This document shows positions 1-9,900 of a stretch of 64,000 bases of DNA, one piece after another (the stretch's first letter is position 1; each line of letters starts with the position of its first letter). The notes beneath the pieces are model-generated. The model saw nothing but the letters and a program-made list of their open reading frames with translations, was not told the origin of the DNA and made no database searches. The stretch covers positions 1 through 64,000 of the forward strand of contig PYST01000023.1 of NCBI GenBank assembly GCA_003049485.1, in the 5' to 3' direction. Origin of the DNA: Ophioceras dolichostomum (taxonomy: Eukaryota > Ascomycota > Sordariomycetes > Magnaporthales > Ophioceraceae). Position numbers and translations under genes: made by a program.

Positions 1-846
1 CCCCCCGGGAGGTTGCTAACGGCCGGCTGTCGAAGCCGGGCCGAGCCCGGCGTTAAATCCTACTACTACTACTACTACTACTACTACAACTCACGACCGG
101 TCTCATTCATTGATTTCATCCATCCACTCTCTCAAGAGGCACGTTCACAAGTACCTACTAGGTACCTAGGAGGTACTAGGCAGTAATCATGGAACGACAA
201 GAAACCACAACTCGATAATTGTGCGGACACGGACGACCGTATTAGGGTGAACTGTAAGTGAGGGAGGGCGCCTGCTCTTCGTCTACCAGGTTGAAGCTGC
301 CTGGACTGCTCGTAAAGGAACGTATGGTTCTATGAGAAGAAGTAAGTGGAGGGGACCGAAGGACGAGCTTGTAAATACATAGGCTGCAGGCGCTTCCTAC
401 CTCATCTCGTCTTAGTAGTATTGGATCGAAATCCACGTACATGACTTCCACATTCACTCTCAAGCACTTCCTCACTCCTCCTCAACGCAGAGCAAAATCA
501 GCTTTCCTTCTCTTTGGTGGGGCCGAATTCATAAAAAACCCTACACCTCGAAGCATTCGACTCCTCGCCCTCGTCCACAACCTCATTTATGAACAAAACA
601 ACTCTTCAGCAGGTTACCAGATCATAGTCGTCAACCTCGTTCAGCAGCTCCACACATCATCTTCGATCTCATCATAGCTGATATATCTCCTTGTCGCGCT
701 TTATATTATCTTTCTTTCACTTTTGAGCTCTCTGCGACCGAAATCAACCTCGCCTGAGTCCTCGCCTTTCAGCCCTTCTCTCATCCTCATCCCGACACCA
801 GACCTGCTCTCACGCTCTATACCGAACCTACCACCTCATCATCGAC
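1..846. other. Intergenic, upstream of kinase-like pseudogene
   Basis: I see no convincing gene here. The stretch holds a CTA/TAC trinucleotide microsatellite near 59-87 and a cluster of CCTA/TAGG motifs at 151-180, including one TAGGTACCTA palindrome. From about 660 to 840 the plus strand is pyrimidine-rich and could be the promoter and leader of the gene that starts at 847. Confidence 0.5.
59..87. repeat. CTA/TAC trinucleotide microsatellite
   Basis: About nine tandem copies of a TAC trinucleotide, outside any coding sequence. Confidence 0.9.
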
Positions 847-1920
847 ATGGCGTCTCCATCCCATGAAATCGTGTCGTACGAAGATGTGTGGGTAAACCCG
901 CCAGCCCTTCCCAGGACGCTGCTCCATCGTGTCCTGGTATTTCGCGATACCAACACCGGCGACATGTTCTGTGCCCGCAACCCCCGGCCAGTCGGCGAGC
1001 CTCTGACGCCCATCCCGAACTCTCACTTCCGCGCGCCCTGGACGCCCGATATCACCGTCGTCGACCCCTCCCTCCTCCTCCCGGCCAACGACAGCCACCG
1101 CCCCGACAACAACGATCTGGGCGTGTACGTCAAGGAGCCCCAGCTGCACCGGTACATGCAATGGGCCGACGACCTCCGACCCTTCTTCTTCCGTCCTCAG
1201 CTCTAGGAGGTTAGGGCGTGCGAGTTCCTGCGCCACCATCACCACCACCCCCACCAGCAGCACCACCAGCAGCATCCCAACATCGGGGTCTACTACGGGT
1301 GCGTCGTCGAGGGAGGACGGATCAAGGAGATCTGTCTGAAACGTTGCTCGTCGACCCTGGCCGACGCCCTCCGTTCGATGCGGAGCGGCAACGGCAACGG
1401 AAACGGCAACAACAACGGAAACGGGAACGGCAACGGCAACGGCGGCGACAACGCCGAGGAGAAGGAGAAGGAGGAGAAGGAGAAGAAGTCGGCCTGGTAC
1501 GACGAGATCGCCAACGCGGTCTCGTTCCTGCACTCGCTCGGCCTCGTCCACGGCGACGTCAGCGTGGATAACATCAGGATCGACTCCTGCTCCTCCTCCT
1601 CCTCCGGAGACGGCCAAGGCCAGAAGGCCGTCGTCTCCGGCGCCGTCCTCGTCGGCTTCGCCTCGTGCTGCCCGGTCGGTCAGTCTCGTGGCCCGAGGGG
1701 CCTCATGGGGGGCCGGAACGGCGACGAGGATCGCGGCCTGGCGGCGCGGGAGGATGACTTTGTCGCGCTGAAGAGGCTTAAGGGGCTGCTTGTTGGAGTG
1801 GACGAGGCGGAGAAGGAGGAGGTGGAGGAGCGAGAGGCGGAGGAGAAGGCGAAGGAGGAGAAGGAGGTGAAGGAGGTGAAGGAGGAGCCGGAGCAGCAGG
1901 GAGCGGAAGAGGGCCAGTAG
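847..1920 (+). pseudogene. Protein kinase-like gene interrupted by one in-frame stop
   Basis: A single reading frame runs from ATG 847 to TAG 1918-1920 and is broken only by TAG at 1204-1206 (codon 120). Its product aligns along its length with the minus-strand gene at 4867-3766. Shared blocks include FCARNPR, HFRAPWT, a V-x-KEP block, HPNIGVYYG and HSLGLVHGD. The HGD (residues 235-237) stands where kinases have HRD, and Asn242 keeps the metal-binding Asn spacing. The DFG-equivalent reads GFA (270-272), so the magnesium-binding Asp is gone. A Gly/Asn repeat (about 181-200) and an acidic Glu/Lys tail are low-complexity additions. In the paralog the stop aligns with CAG (Gln), so one C-to-T change in a CpA context explains it. 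A short intron removing the stop is possible but I see no clear donor and acceptor pair. Substrate unknown. Confidence 0.6.
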
Positions 1921-2966
1921 GGCCAGGAGTGAATGATGGAAAGAGACGATTTAATATGAATGTTCGTGATTCGTCCGTCTTCGAATCATGCGAGGTCTAT
2001 CTTGGAAGGATTTTCCCTTAGCCGGTGCCCGTCCCCTTGAGATACGTACGAGATTTTCACGAACCCACCTGGTACTCGCAGCCGTCGTTCTAACTCACGA
2101 GCCTACCGGCCCCAGTAGTATTCTATACTCTCTTTTCCAATGCTTCTAGTACACTTCCTCGGCGGCAATGAAGCAGCTTGATATACGTTCACCGTCTATC
2201 AAGCTCGTACCTCGCCACGGCCACCCATCTCGGACATGGAGTGCTGCGCCACGAGTATTAGATGGCATACTGTAAACTACTAGTAAAGGAAATGGCACCG
2301 TTATAATACCGTTCATCTAACGCCGTTCATCCATCCCATCCTCAGTCATCAAACCAGCGGTACTGATCGAGGTTGAGCTATTCGCCCGCCGTTGTTGCGC
2401 CGAGTCTGGCACGCTTCTACCACTATATGCTCTTTTCTGTCGATGAGGAGCGGCTCTGGGGTGCCGATGGCGATGGCGACCAGACCGGAGCTCTGTTATG
2501 TCCCCATCCGGAATTTCCTGTCAGCACCAGCTCGGTTTGCCAGTGACAATCGCTGAGCGGCTAGCTGCCCTGTGATTTAATCCAAACTCGCGGATGAAGG
2601 CGGATCCCGTAGATTTAGGAAAATGTACCGACACCAAACCCAGCTGGTCCCTTTCGCGTGGGCGGCTCGCTGTTCCTGGAGTGAAATAGGGAGCTGGACG
2701 GCGGCACAGATATCGGGGAACGGGGTGCAACTTAGCATCAGCACGTGAGGTTAGTGCATCCTCCCACCTGCGGCTTAGTCCAGTTCATCCCGATCCAACC
2801 ACAACAGCGAATGAGCCGCGGCAAAGCACCTCCAACTCTAACGCAAAGATCCCGGAACACCAGAAACAAAAAAACTCCGAAACAGGTCTCAGCCAACACA
2901 GCGCACCCAAAAACAAACTTAGTTCATCCCCTCATCTCATCCATCTCCCTTCATCCCTCGCAAACG
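1921..2966. other. Intergenic, no gene seen
   Basis: About 1 kb between the kinase-like pseudogene and the small mitochondrial-type gene. Open frames are short and lack coding character. It should contain the 3' end of the first gene and the promoter of the second. Confidence 0.5.
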
Positions 2967-3335
2967 ATGCATTCGCTCACCAAATCCCTCCTCCCCCGCG
3001 CCGCCGCCAGCGGCCGCCACCTCCTCACGCAGCCATGGCGGCCAGCCGTTACCCCGCAGATGGCGGTGCCTCTGATGACGCCGCCACCACCGCCAGCGAG
3101 CAGCACCACCCAGCGTCGCGCCATCCAGGTCGACACCCAGAAGTCCACCCCTCCGGACCCGATCGAGAAAGAAGACGCGCAAGCCCAGCCGCTGGGAGCG
3201 TACTACGAGTACATCCTGCAGCAGCCGCAGCCCATCCCAGAGGAGAAGCCCGAGGAGCCGCCCGCGTCCGCCAAGACGGCTGCTAGCCCGGCTACTCCCA
3301 AGTCGGCTGCGGGGAAGAAGAAGGATGCGGCTTGA
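2967..3335 (+). CDS. Small probable mitochondrial protein, function unknown
   Basis: One exon encoding 122 residues. The frame extends upstream to 2745, but I chose ATG 2967 because the protein then begins MHSLTKSLLPRAAASGRHLL, a basic, hydroxylated, amphipathic N-terminus typical of a mitochondrial presequence. The centre is rich in Pro and Ser. A conserved-looking core follows (PIEKEDAQAQPLGAYYEYIL, about residues 62-81). The C-terminal 35 residues are Pro/Ala/Lys-rich and probably disordered. No catalytic motif or membrane helix is visible. I do not recognise the family; mitochondrial location is inferred from the N-terminus only. It sits between the two convergent kinase-like paralogs. 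Confidence 0.7.
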   Translation: MHSLTKSLLPRAAASGRHLLTQPWRPAVTPQMAVPLMTPPPPPASSTTQRRAIQVDTQKSTPPDPIEKEDAQAQPLGAYYEYILQQPQPIPEEKPEEPPASAKTAASPATPKSAAGKKKDAA

Positions 3336-3765
3336 CCTTCGAAAGGCCTTCCGTTGGGGAGAGCTGAGGATTCTCACTTCTCGAGGTCAGAAGGCACTTA
3401 GGGATACGGGAAGGGAGGGACTGAATAAGTTGAGCTCGGTGAGCCCGGTGACCGCTTGGGAGAGAGCTCAGAGACCAACCATGACGAGATGGATGGGTCC
3501 TTGATCATCACAAGACGAACCACCACCCCCTGTTGCTGCCTTTAGGTGGTCGGTAGCTCTGGTTACGCCATGCCTTCTCTCAATCGAACCTATCTGCTAA
3601 TTATGAGCATAAAAGTCCCGCATGTAAGTGGTCAGAATAAGGTTATGGATACCTGTAGGTGGGCAGGTATCGATGGCCGTTCGTGCAGGGACAGGGTGCG
3701 GCTCCGGCATCCAACCCCAAAGGTTCGGACCTGACGAAGTGAAACGAAACGCTCCCTTGACTTTC
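3336..3765. other. Intergenic, convergent 3' ends
   Basis: Space between the 3' end of the small plus-strand gene and the 3' end of the minus-strand kinase-like gene. I see nothing else in it. Confidence 0.5.
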
Positions 3766-4867
3766 CTACCCAAAAAGCAACTTTCGAAGCAAGTCCACAG
3801 CATACAGATCATCATCCAGCTCCGCCGTATCGTGCTCCCCGGGGCGGCTCCACCCGGTCGTTCCACGCTCCGCGCCTCGGGGCTGGCCGACAGGACAGCA
3901 CGAGTCGAAATCGATGAGGACGGCGCGCTTCCGTCGCCGGGAAGAGGGAGAGGAGGAAGAGATGTTTCCTTCGCAGTTGTCGTCGCCTCGGTCACCTCGG
4001 CCGCCTCCCTCAGCAGCAACAGCAGCAGGCCGGTGATCGAGCATGATTTTGCGAGGGTTGATGTCGCCGTGCACGAGCCCGAGCGAATGCAGGTGCGAGA
4101 CGGCGCGGCCAACGTCGTCGAACCAGCCCGCCTTGTCGCTGACAACGGCGTCGACATCGTCACCGACATCGTCGACCTCAGCCCTGACCTTCTCCTCAAA
4201 GTCGCTCAGCGCATCGCTCAACGTCCTCCGATAGCGCCGCAGAACCAAAGCCCCAATCCGGCCTTCCGCGTCAACCAGACAACCGTGATAGACCCCGATG
4301 TTGGGATGCGGCGGCACCGCCGCCGCCGGGCTGCTGTGGCTGTGGCGACGGAACAGCTCGTACACGCGCGCCTCCTGCAGCTGCGGCTCGAAGAAGGTTC
4401 GCCGCTCGTCCGGGGAGCAGTGGACGTGCCAGCCGAGGTCAGGCTCCTTGATGTATACTTCTTCTTCTTCTTCTTCTTCTCCTTTTTCCGACGACCCGCG
4501 ACAGCAGTTGCCGCCGCCGCTGCCGCCGGAGCCAGAGCCTGAGCCGGAGCCGGAGCCGGAGCCGGAGTCGGTGGTGGGACTCGCCAGACCCGGCGGCAGC
4601 AGAGAAGGGTCGGCCCTCGTCAGGCCCAGCGTCCAGGGCGCGCGGAATTGCGAGGGTGGGATGACTTCTAGCTCCAGAGCGGACGGGTCTATATCGCCGT
4701 GGCGCCTCGGATCGCGCGCAGAAAAACAGACTGTCGTCGCTCTTGTTCCGCAGGACGACGATACGGTGGTCGAACTTCGGGTCGTCGTCGTCATCAGTCC
4801 AAGCCTCTTGGCAGAGCAGTAGCTCGAATCGGGAGGCGTCGCCGCCCGAGAGTCTGGCCTGCGGCAT
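3766..4867 (-). CDS. Protein kinase-like paralog with probable one-base frameshift
   Basis: Paralog of the gene at 847-1920, in the opposite orientation. From ATG 4867 the protein matches the paralog as far as LFFCAR. The match then continues in the next frame (DPRRHGDIDPS, then FRAPWT), through to a stop at 3766. Removing one base from the A5 run at 4722-4726 (T5 on the coding strand) would join the two frames into about 365 codons. Alternatives are a late start at 4794 or an assembly indel. C-terminal motifs are HPNIGVYHG, HSLGLVHGD (HRD-equivalent) and LIDFDSCCPVGQ (DFG-equivalent DFD, Asp kept). The metal-binding Asn position after HGD is Lys. A Gly/Ser repeat and a Glu run (encoded near 4455-4570) interrupt the N-terminal half. 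Kinase-like fold is likely; activity and substrate are unknown. Confidence 0.6.
4455..4570. repeat. TTC and GAGCCG simple repeats inside the kinase-like gene
   Basis: A TTC-rich run (encoding Glu on the minus strand) near 4459-4486 and a GAGCCG-type repeat near 4533-4566 (encoding Gly/Ser). Both are in-frame low-complexity linkers. Confidence 0.85.
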
Positions 4868-6414
4868 GGTTTTTTTGTCTTGTTTCTTTTAGCAACCAGC
4901 TGGTGAAGAGGTCATGAATTGAACAGAGCGACTATCCGGATGTGGGTAAACTAGGCACAGAGAGATGCGTCAAGTTGTCTCGAGTGTCTCTGCCCCCCAC
5001 CCCCCAGGTTTTTTTAGGAATTCCTTCTTAAGAAATGGAAATTCGTGTGTGCTCGCTTGCGAAGACATCACTCCCCCAACTTCGACCACAGCACAGCTGC
5101 ATCACATGGGTGCGCCATAAGTTGTGTTACGTTCGACGGCCGTAGGCCGCCACACACCCAACTCCGTAGGTAAGCTTCCCATTCCCTGGAACCACTGAAG
5201 TGAAACAACAGTACCGCCAACAGCAGGCGATCGTACCGTTAGCTATACCCTGTCAGGCCGCCGCCTTCTGTCGGGGAGTGATTGTTAATCAGCCGGGGCC
5301 AGAAGGAAAGAGAAAGAGGAGAACGAGAAGAGACCGACTTATGCCTCTGGGTCTGGGGAGCGAAATAAAGAGTTGGTTGGTTGGGTGCAGGTTCCCCCTC
5401 CTTTCGGCAGCCTTTTCGGCCGGAGCTAGCCAACTGTTGTGTTCCACAGCAGAACCTACGGCGCTTCCCATGAGCCACCCCTCACAACTGATCCCCGAGA
5501 GCTGAGGGGCGGTGGGTGATGTTGGTGATCTCAAATTTGGTAGCTGCATCTTGTGGTGTGGACGGCCACGTCCCCTTGGAGGGCACCCTCTCTCTGATCG
5601 CCAGAATCTGGGAACCAGATAGCAGCGTGCAACCTCCCTACCTGGGTAGGTAAACACAAACAGGATAGCCATCCAATGACTGATAAGCCTCAGTAATAGA
5701 GGCATCGTTTGGCGTTGTTGAGTTCATGTCAGTCTCCAGAGCCAATCATTTACCAGTCAGCCCCTCACCTCTGCCGGCCTCGCCGATGCACATCCTAAGC
5801 CCAAAAATGAAATATCACATCCTGAAGTAGGGCCATATTTGCGTTGGTTGGCAGCAATGCTTGCCACTACGGAGCAACGGCTATCAGCAGGCGCTGGGGC
5901 CTCGATATAAATCCCAAATCCAAGGTGTATCACGTCCCTACGACTATGAGATGATACAGCGAGGTGCCCCTCCAGCCCTCCCCAGCTCTCAGTAAACCTA
6001 CGTCACTAGGTTTCGGTCACTTTGAGGCCAGTATCTCCAACGAGGGCCCATGGTACGCGGGGGAATGGCCATACGTTACTTTTATCAAGGCCGCCCACCT
6101 TCCTGGGGGACCGTTAGTACTTGGCCGCCACGATAAGGTACGTTCAGCTGATGGACTCTCACACGTGCCACTGAGTGTCCAGTTGAGCGGTGGTGGAGGC
6201 TCCACTTTACGTCGTAGGAGCAGCTTGGGAGGCTGGGGCCACACCTCCCTCTATTTTCTATTGCACTAGCTTTAAAGACCTTTGTACCTTTGATTACTTT
6301 CAGACTTCGACTGGACGGGCCACTTCTGAAAACCCTCATAGGCAAGTTTCCGGAAGATATATTGCTGATTCCTTGTACTATTCACACCAACCCGCAAGCC
6401 ACAACTTCCATCCA

Positions 6415-6415
6415 N

Positions 6416-6492
<77 letters not shown>
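6415..6492. repeat. Poly-C homopolymer beside an ambiguous base
   Basis: One N at 6415 is followed by 42 C, then AA, then 33 C. This is a nearly pure homopolymer in noncoding DNA. It could be a real C/G tract, but its position beside an N suggests an assembly or gap-filling artefact. Confidence 0.95.
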
Positions 6493-6495
<3 letters not shown>

Positions 6496-6541
6496 TTTTG
6501 GCTTTAGCTCGCAGGTTCGGAGCCATCGAGTTACGACTAGA

Positions 6542-6563
6542 TAGGTACCTAAGTAGGTACCTA
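6542..6563. repeat. Two tandem TAGGTACCTA palindromes
   Basis: TAGGTACCTA at 6542-6551 and 6554-6563, separated by AG. Other copies lie at 159, 38342, 39036, 48419 and 58446. Confidence 0.95.
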
Positions 6564-6958
6564 AGTAGTTTGGTTGATCCTTGCCGAGCGCTCCAGGACA
6601 TGTCCACGCAGAGCATGGTTTGTCACATGATTGTGGATCTTTCACAAGGGAGTAAGCAAAGACGATATAAAATGTGAACAGATGAGAGATGAATAACAGG
6701 AGTTACGTAAAGTAGCTAGATATAACTACTAGCAAGAAAGGACACGCAGGCAGGAAATGATGAGCAGACAATATATCGTGAGAAGATAGTGTGAAGCCGT
6801 ATGCAAAAAAGGAACCAAATCCGTGATCCATCCTCCTCAACTCAGCCCGTCGTAAGCCAGCCATTCCTCCTCATTATCCTTCTGCCTTGCTTGCCAGCAT
6901 CTCCCTCCCAGCTACTGCCGCTGCTGTCCTCGAGGGTGTTAGTGCTCTCAGCAGCGCG

Positions 6959-9900
6959 TCACTGCTGCAGATACACTCTCCCCTCCTCGATGCTTCGCCA
7001 TGGATCGATACTATCGTCTCCCACCGCCGGATCAACGCTTCCTCCCCCGTCGGTGCTGCGGCTGGTTCCCCAGTCGATATTTCTTACCTCCGGATCGAGA
7101 TCGTTTGTAGGGCCGATGTCACTGCCCGTCACATCAGTGGCGCATGTGTCAGACTTGACGCTGGATTCGGCGTTCGTGCAGGTCATCCCTGTCCCAGGAT
7201 CGGCGCTGGTTCCTTTCTCGATCTGGCTCTCGGGGTGCTGGGTGTTGCTGGTGTTGTTTCCGGGGTCGACTTGGCCATCTGCACCGACGCTGATCTTCGG
7301 TTCGAGGCCGATCGACTTGTCCAGATCGACGCCAGTCCCCAGATCAATGCTCAGTCCTCCCTGGTCACTGCTGGGGGTCCCCGAGTAGAAAATCTCTGGG
7401 AAAGCTCTACCCCCTACTTCGATAATGCCTCTACTGCCCTGCTCATCCTGTTCGCCAGCGTCTGTAGTCGTAGGAGCAGTAGGCTCACCCTTCACGAAAT
7501 AGTTGGAATACCCTTTCTCCCAGCGGAACGCAGCTTGCTCGTCGTCCCACCACTGAAATACGCCTGTCCAGAGCCTGTGGTACTTAAATTTCCTGACTGG
7601 AGGCGGAACGTTGAATCTGGTGGTGATCTGGATCCCCGGGTTGGCAAGCGTGACGAGGGGGTAGAGAGGACCTAGGACGCCTCGTAGGCCGAATGCTGTT
7701 GCCGGAAAGAACCAGACAGGTATCAGCAGCTGTCAGCCATGTGCCTACGTGAGTGATAGATAGGCAGGCTACACGAGAGCGGGAGCCAGGGACAGCATGG
7801 AAACAAAGAGAGGTTCGAAATAAGGACTCGCGATCAAGTTCAAGAAGTGGTTTGGAAGGAAGCTTCCAACTCACTCTGGTACTCCCCATTCTTCGTGAAA
7901 AGCATCAAGCCCTCTTTTTTGAGGTAAAGACAGCCAATTGTATCCCGAGCTCCGAATGCTCCGAATCGAAGGTTGAACAGCCACTCAGTCGTTGCATCCT
8001 TGACGCGTCCGTCGCTCCCACTGTAGAAACGATACCACTCGCCTCCGTCCCACCAGCAAGGGGTCGTCAGAAACGGTTCGTTCACGAGCCCGATAGTGGT
8101 GTGACTTCCGGTGGGAGAGGTTGGAGGCAAAGTTAGCCCAGAGACCCTCATTGTTGCTGCACCGTATCCGAATGTTCGAGAGAAGAGAAACAGCATCCCC
8201 CTCTCGACGATTCCTTCCAACGCAGCAAAGGAGAGAACTTCGAAAAAGGCAAGGCGAGATGTGAATAGAGTGGGCAGCATTCATCAAGCTTGACTGTTTG
8301 ATTAGAAGACTGCTCGCTTGTTCACTTACCAGCGACGCTGATGGCCAGGAACATGCGTTATCTCGATCTCGAAGTAGTACTCCTCGCGCCACAGTGGGAT
8401 GCAGAAGTCTGAGCGTAACCAGTACGGTTGACTGAATACCAGACATCCAGGCCGTCCGCGATCGTGTCTGCGATCATCGTGAACTGGTAGCCCTTCTTCT
8501 GATTCTTGGCGATGGAGCCTCCGATCTCGTCTTCGCTCATCGGCGTCAGCCACCGGTGGGCCTTGGGCTTCCACGACATTCGGTTCACGCATTTCGACTA
8601 GGTATCGTAGTCCGGGAGGACTGGGTTAGTGTTTGCCACAAATAGCGTGGCACTAGCCAGGGAATTACTTGGATGCGAATGAGCGATGGCCTGAGCTTAC
8701 CTGGAAGGGTGGCCTGGAGTCCATCCTCCGACAGGAGTACCTCAGGACTGCTTGCGGTAATGCTCCACCTCCGAGGCGTTCGATGTCGAGCTTCCGCTGG
8801 GCCGACGAGATCAAGACCCGTGTATATCGAGATGTCCTTCGGCAATGGGTTCATCTGTGCTTCGGTTATTTCTAGTGGGGTCCATCCATTGGAATCGAGC
8901 CAGGAGCCCGCCCACATCCCCTTGAAGAAACACCAGTGTACCTTCATCCAGCCACTCAGGGCGGCCAGATGGATAAGCGACGGCCGTCCAGAGGCCGTGG
9001 GGACATCGGGAGGGGACGCCTTAAGATTTCGAAGGAAAGGATCGAGAAAATTCTCCAGGTTCTTGTCATTCATCATGCTATAGTGCAACGGCGTCCACCC
9101 GTGGGCGTCCGGGATCGATTTATCAGCACCAACCAAAGGAAGCTGAAGAAAGGCCAACTCCGGAAACCATTTGGAGGCCCAGTGAAGCGCCGTACCGCCA
9201 CGGCAGTCTCGGGTGCGCAACAAGCGCCTGGTGGTCGGGATCGGTAGTGTTTCGACGAGAAACTTCATGAAGCTATGATCCGGCGAGAGGGCGGCGAGAT
9301 GAAAGATCGTGTGCCCAAGGAAGTCAGCAATCGAGGGATCAGCACCCCTTTTAATCAACCGTGCTGCTGACGGCTTGTTCGCTGTAAGGACAGCACAATG
9401 CAATGGGGTCTGCCCCATACGATTCTGTTCGTCGATCGCCAGTGAGCCCGCGGTTGCATCGAGAAGCTGGTGGAGAACGGCGCTCCGACTGCCATGGCAC
9501 GCCCAAGCATGGAGCGGCGTGTTTCCCAAGTTATCTCGCCTGGAGAAGTCAAAGCCCACAGATCGAAGCTTCTCGATCAGTTCTGGGATCTCGGCAGAAG
9601 CAACAATGTGCGCGAGTGACAAACCGTCCCGGCTGGTCAGTTCAGGCGTGATGTGCCCTGTGTCTATCAGATGGTTAACAACATTTAGCGACGAGCGGCT
9701 GACGACGAATCTCAGAAAGTGGCCTCCGAATGGGGCGACCAAGGTTGACAGGGGCGTGCCTGAGGCGCTCAGCTCCAAGACCAATCCTAGATCTCCCTCA
9801 GAGGCTGCAACGCGGATGGCCAGTTCGCTCACAGGGGGCTCTTGGGCATCATGGTGGCCATCAAAGTCCATGTAACTGTAGCTGTCAAGGAGCTGTTTCA

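Larger units (their letters stand above)
4868..6958. other. Intergenic with long poly-C tract
   Basis: About 2.1 kb between the 5' end of the minus-strand kinase-like gene and the 3' end of the NLR gene. No open frame has coding character. It contains the N and poly-C tract at 6415-6492 and two TAGGTACCTA palindromes at 6542-6563. Confidence 0.5.

Noticed and set aside
6887..7675. 262-codon plus-strand frame over the NLR tail
   Set aside because: It begins with a non-ATG codon and mirrors the last NLR exon, whose SPRY end (GPLYPLVTLANPG) fixes the minus strand as coding.
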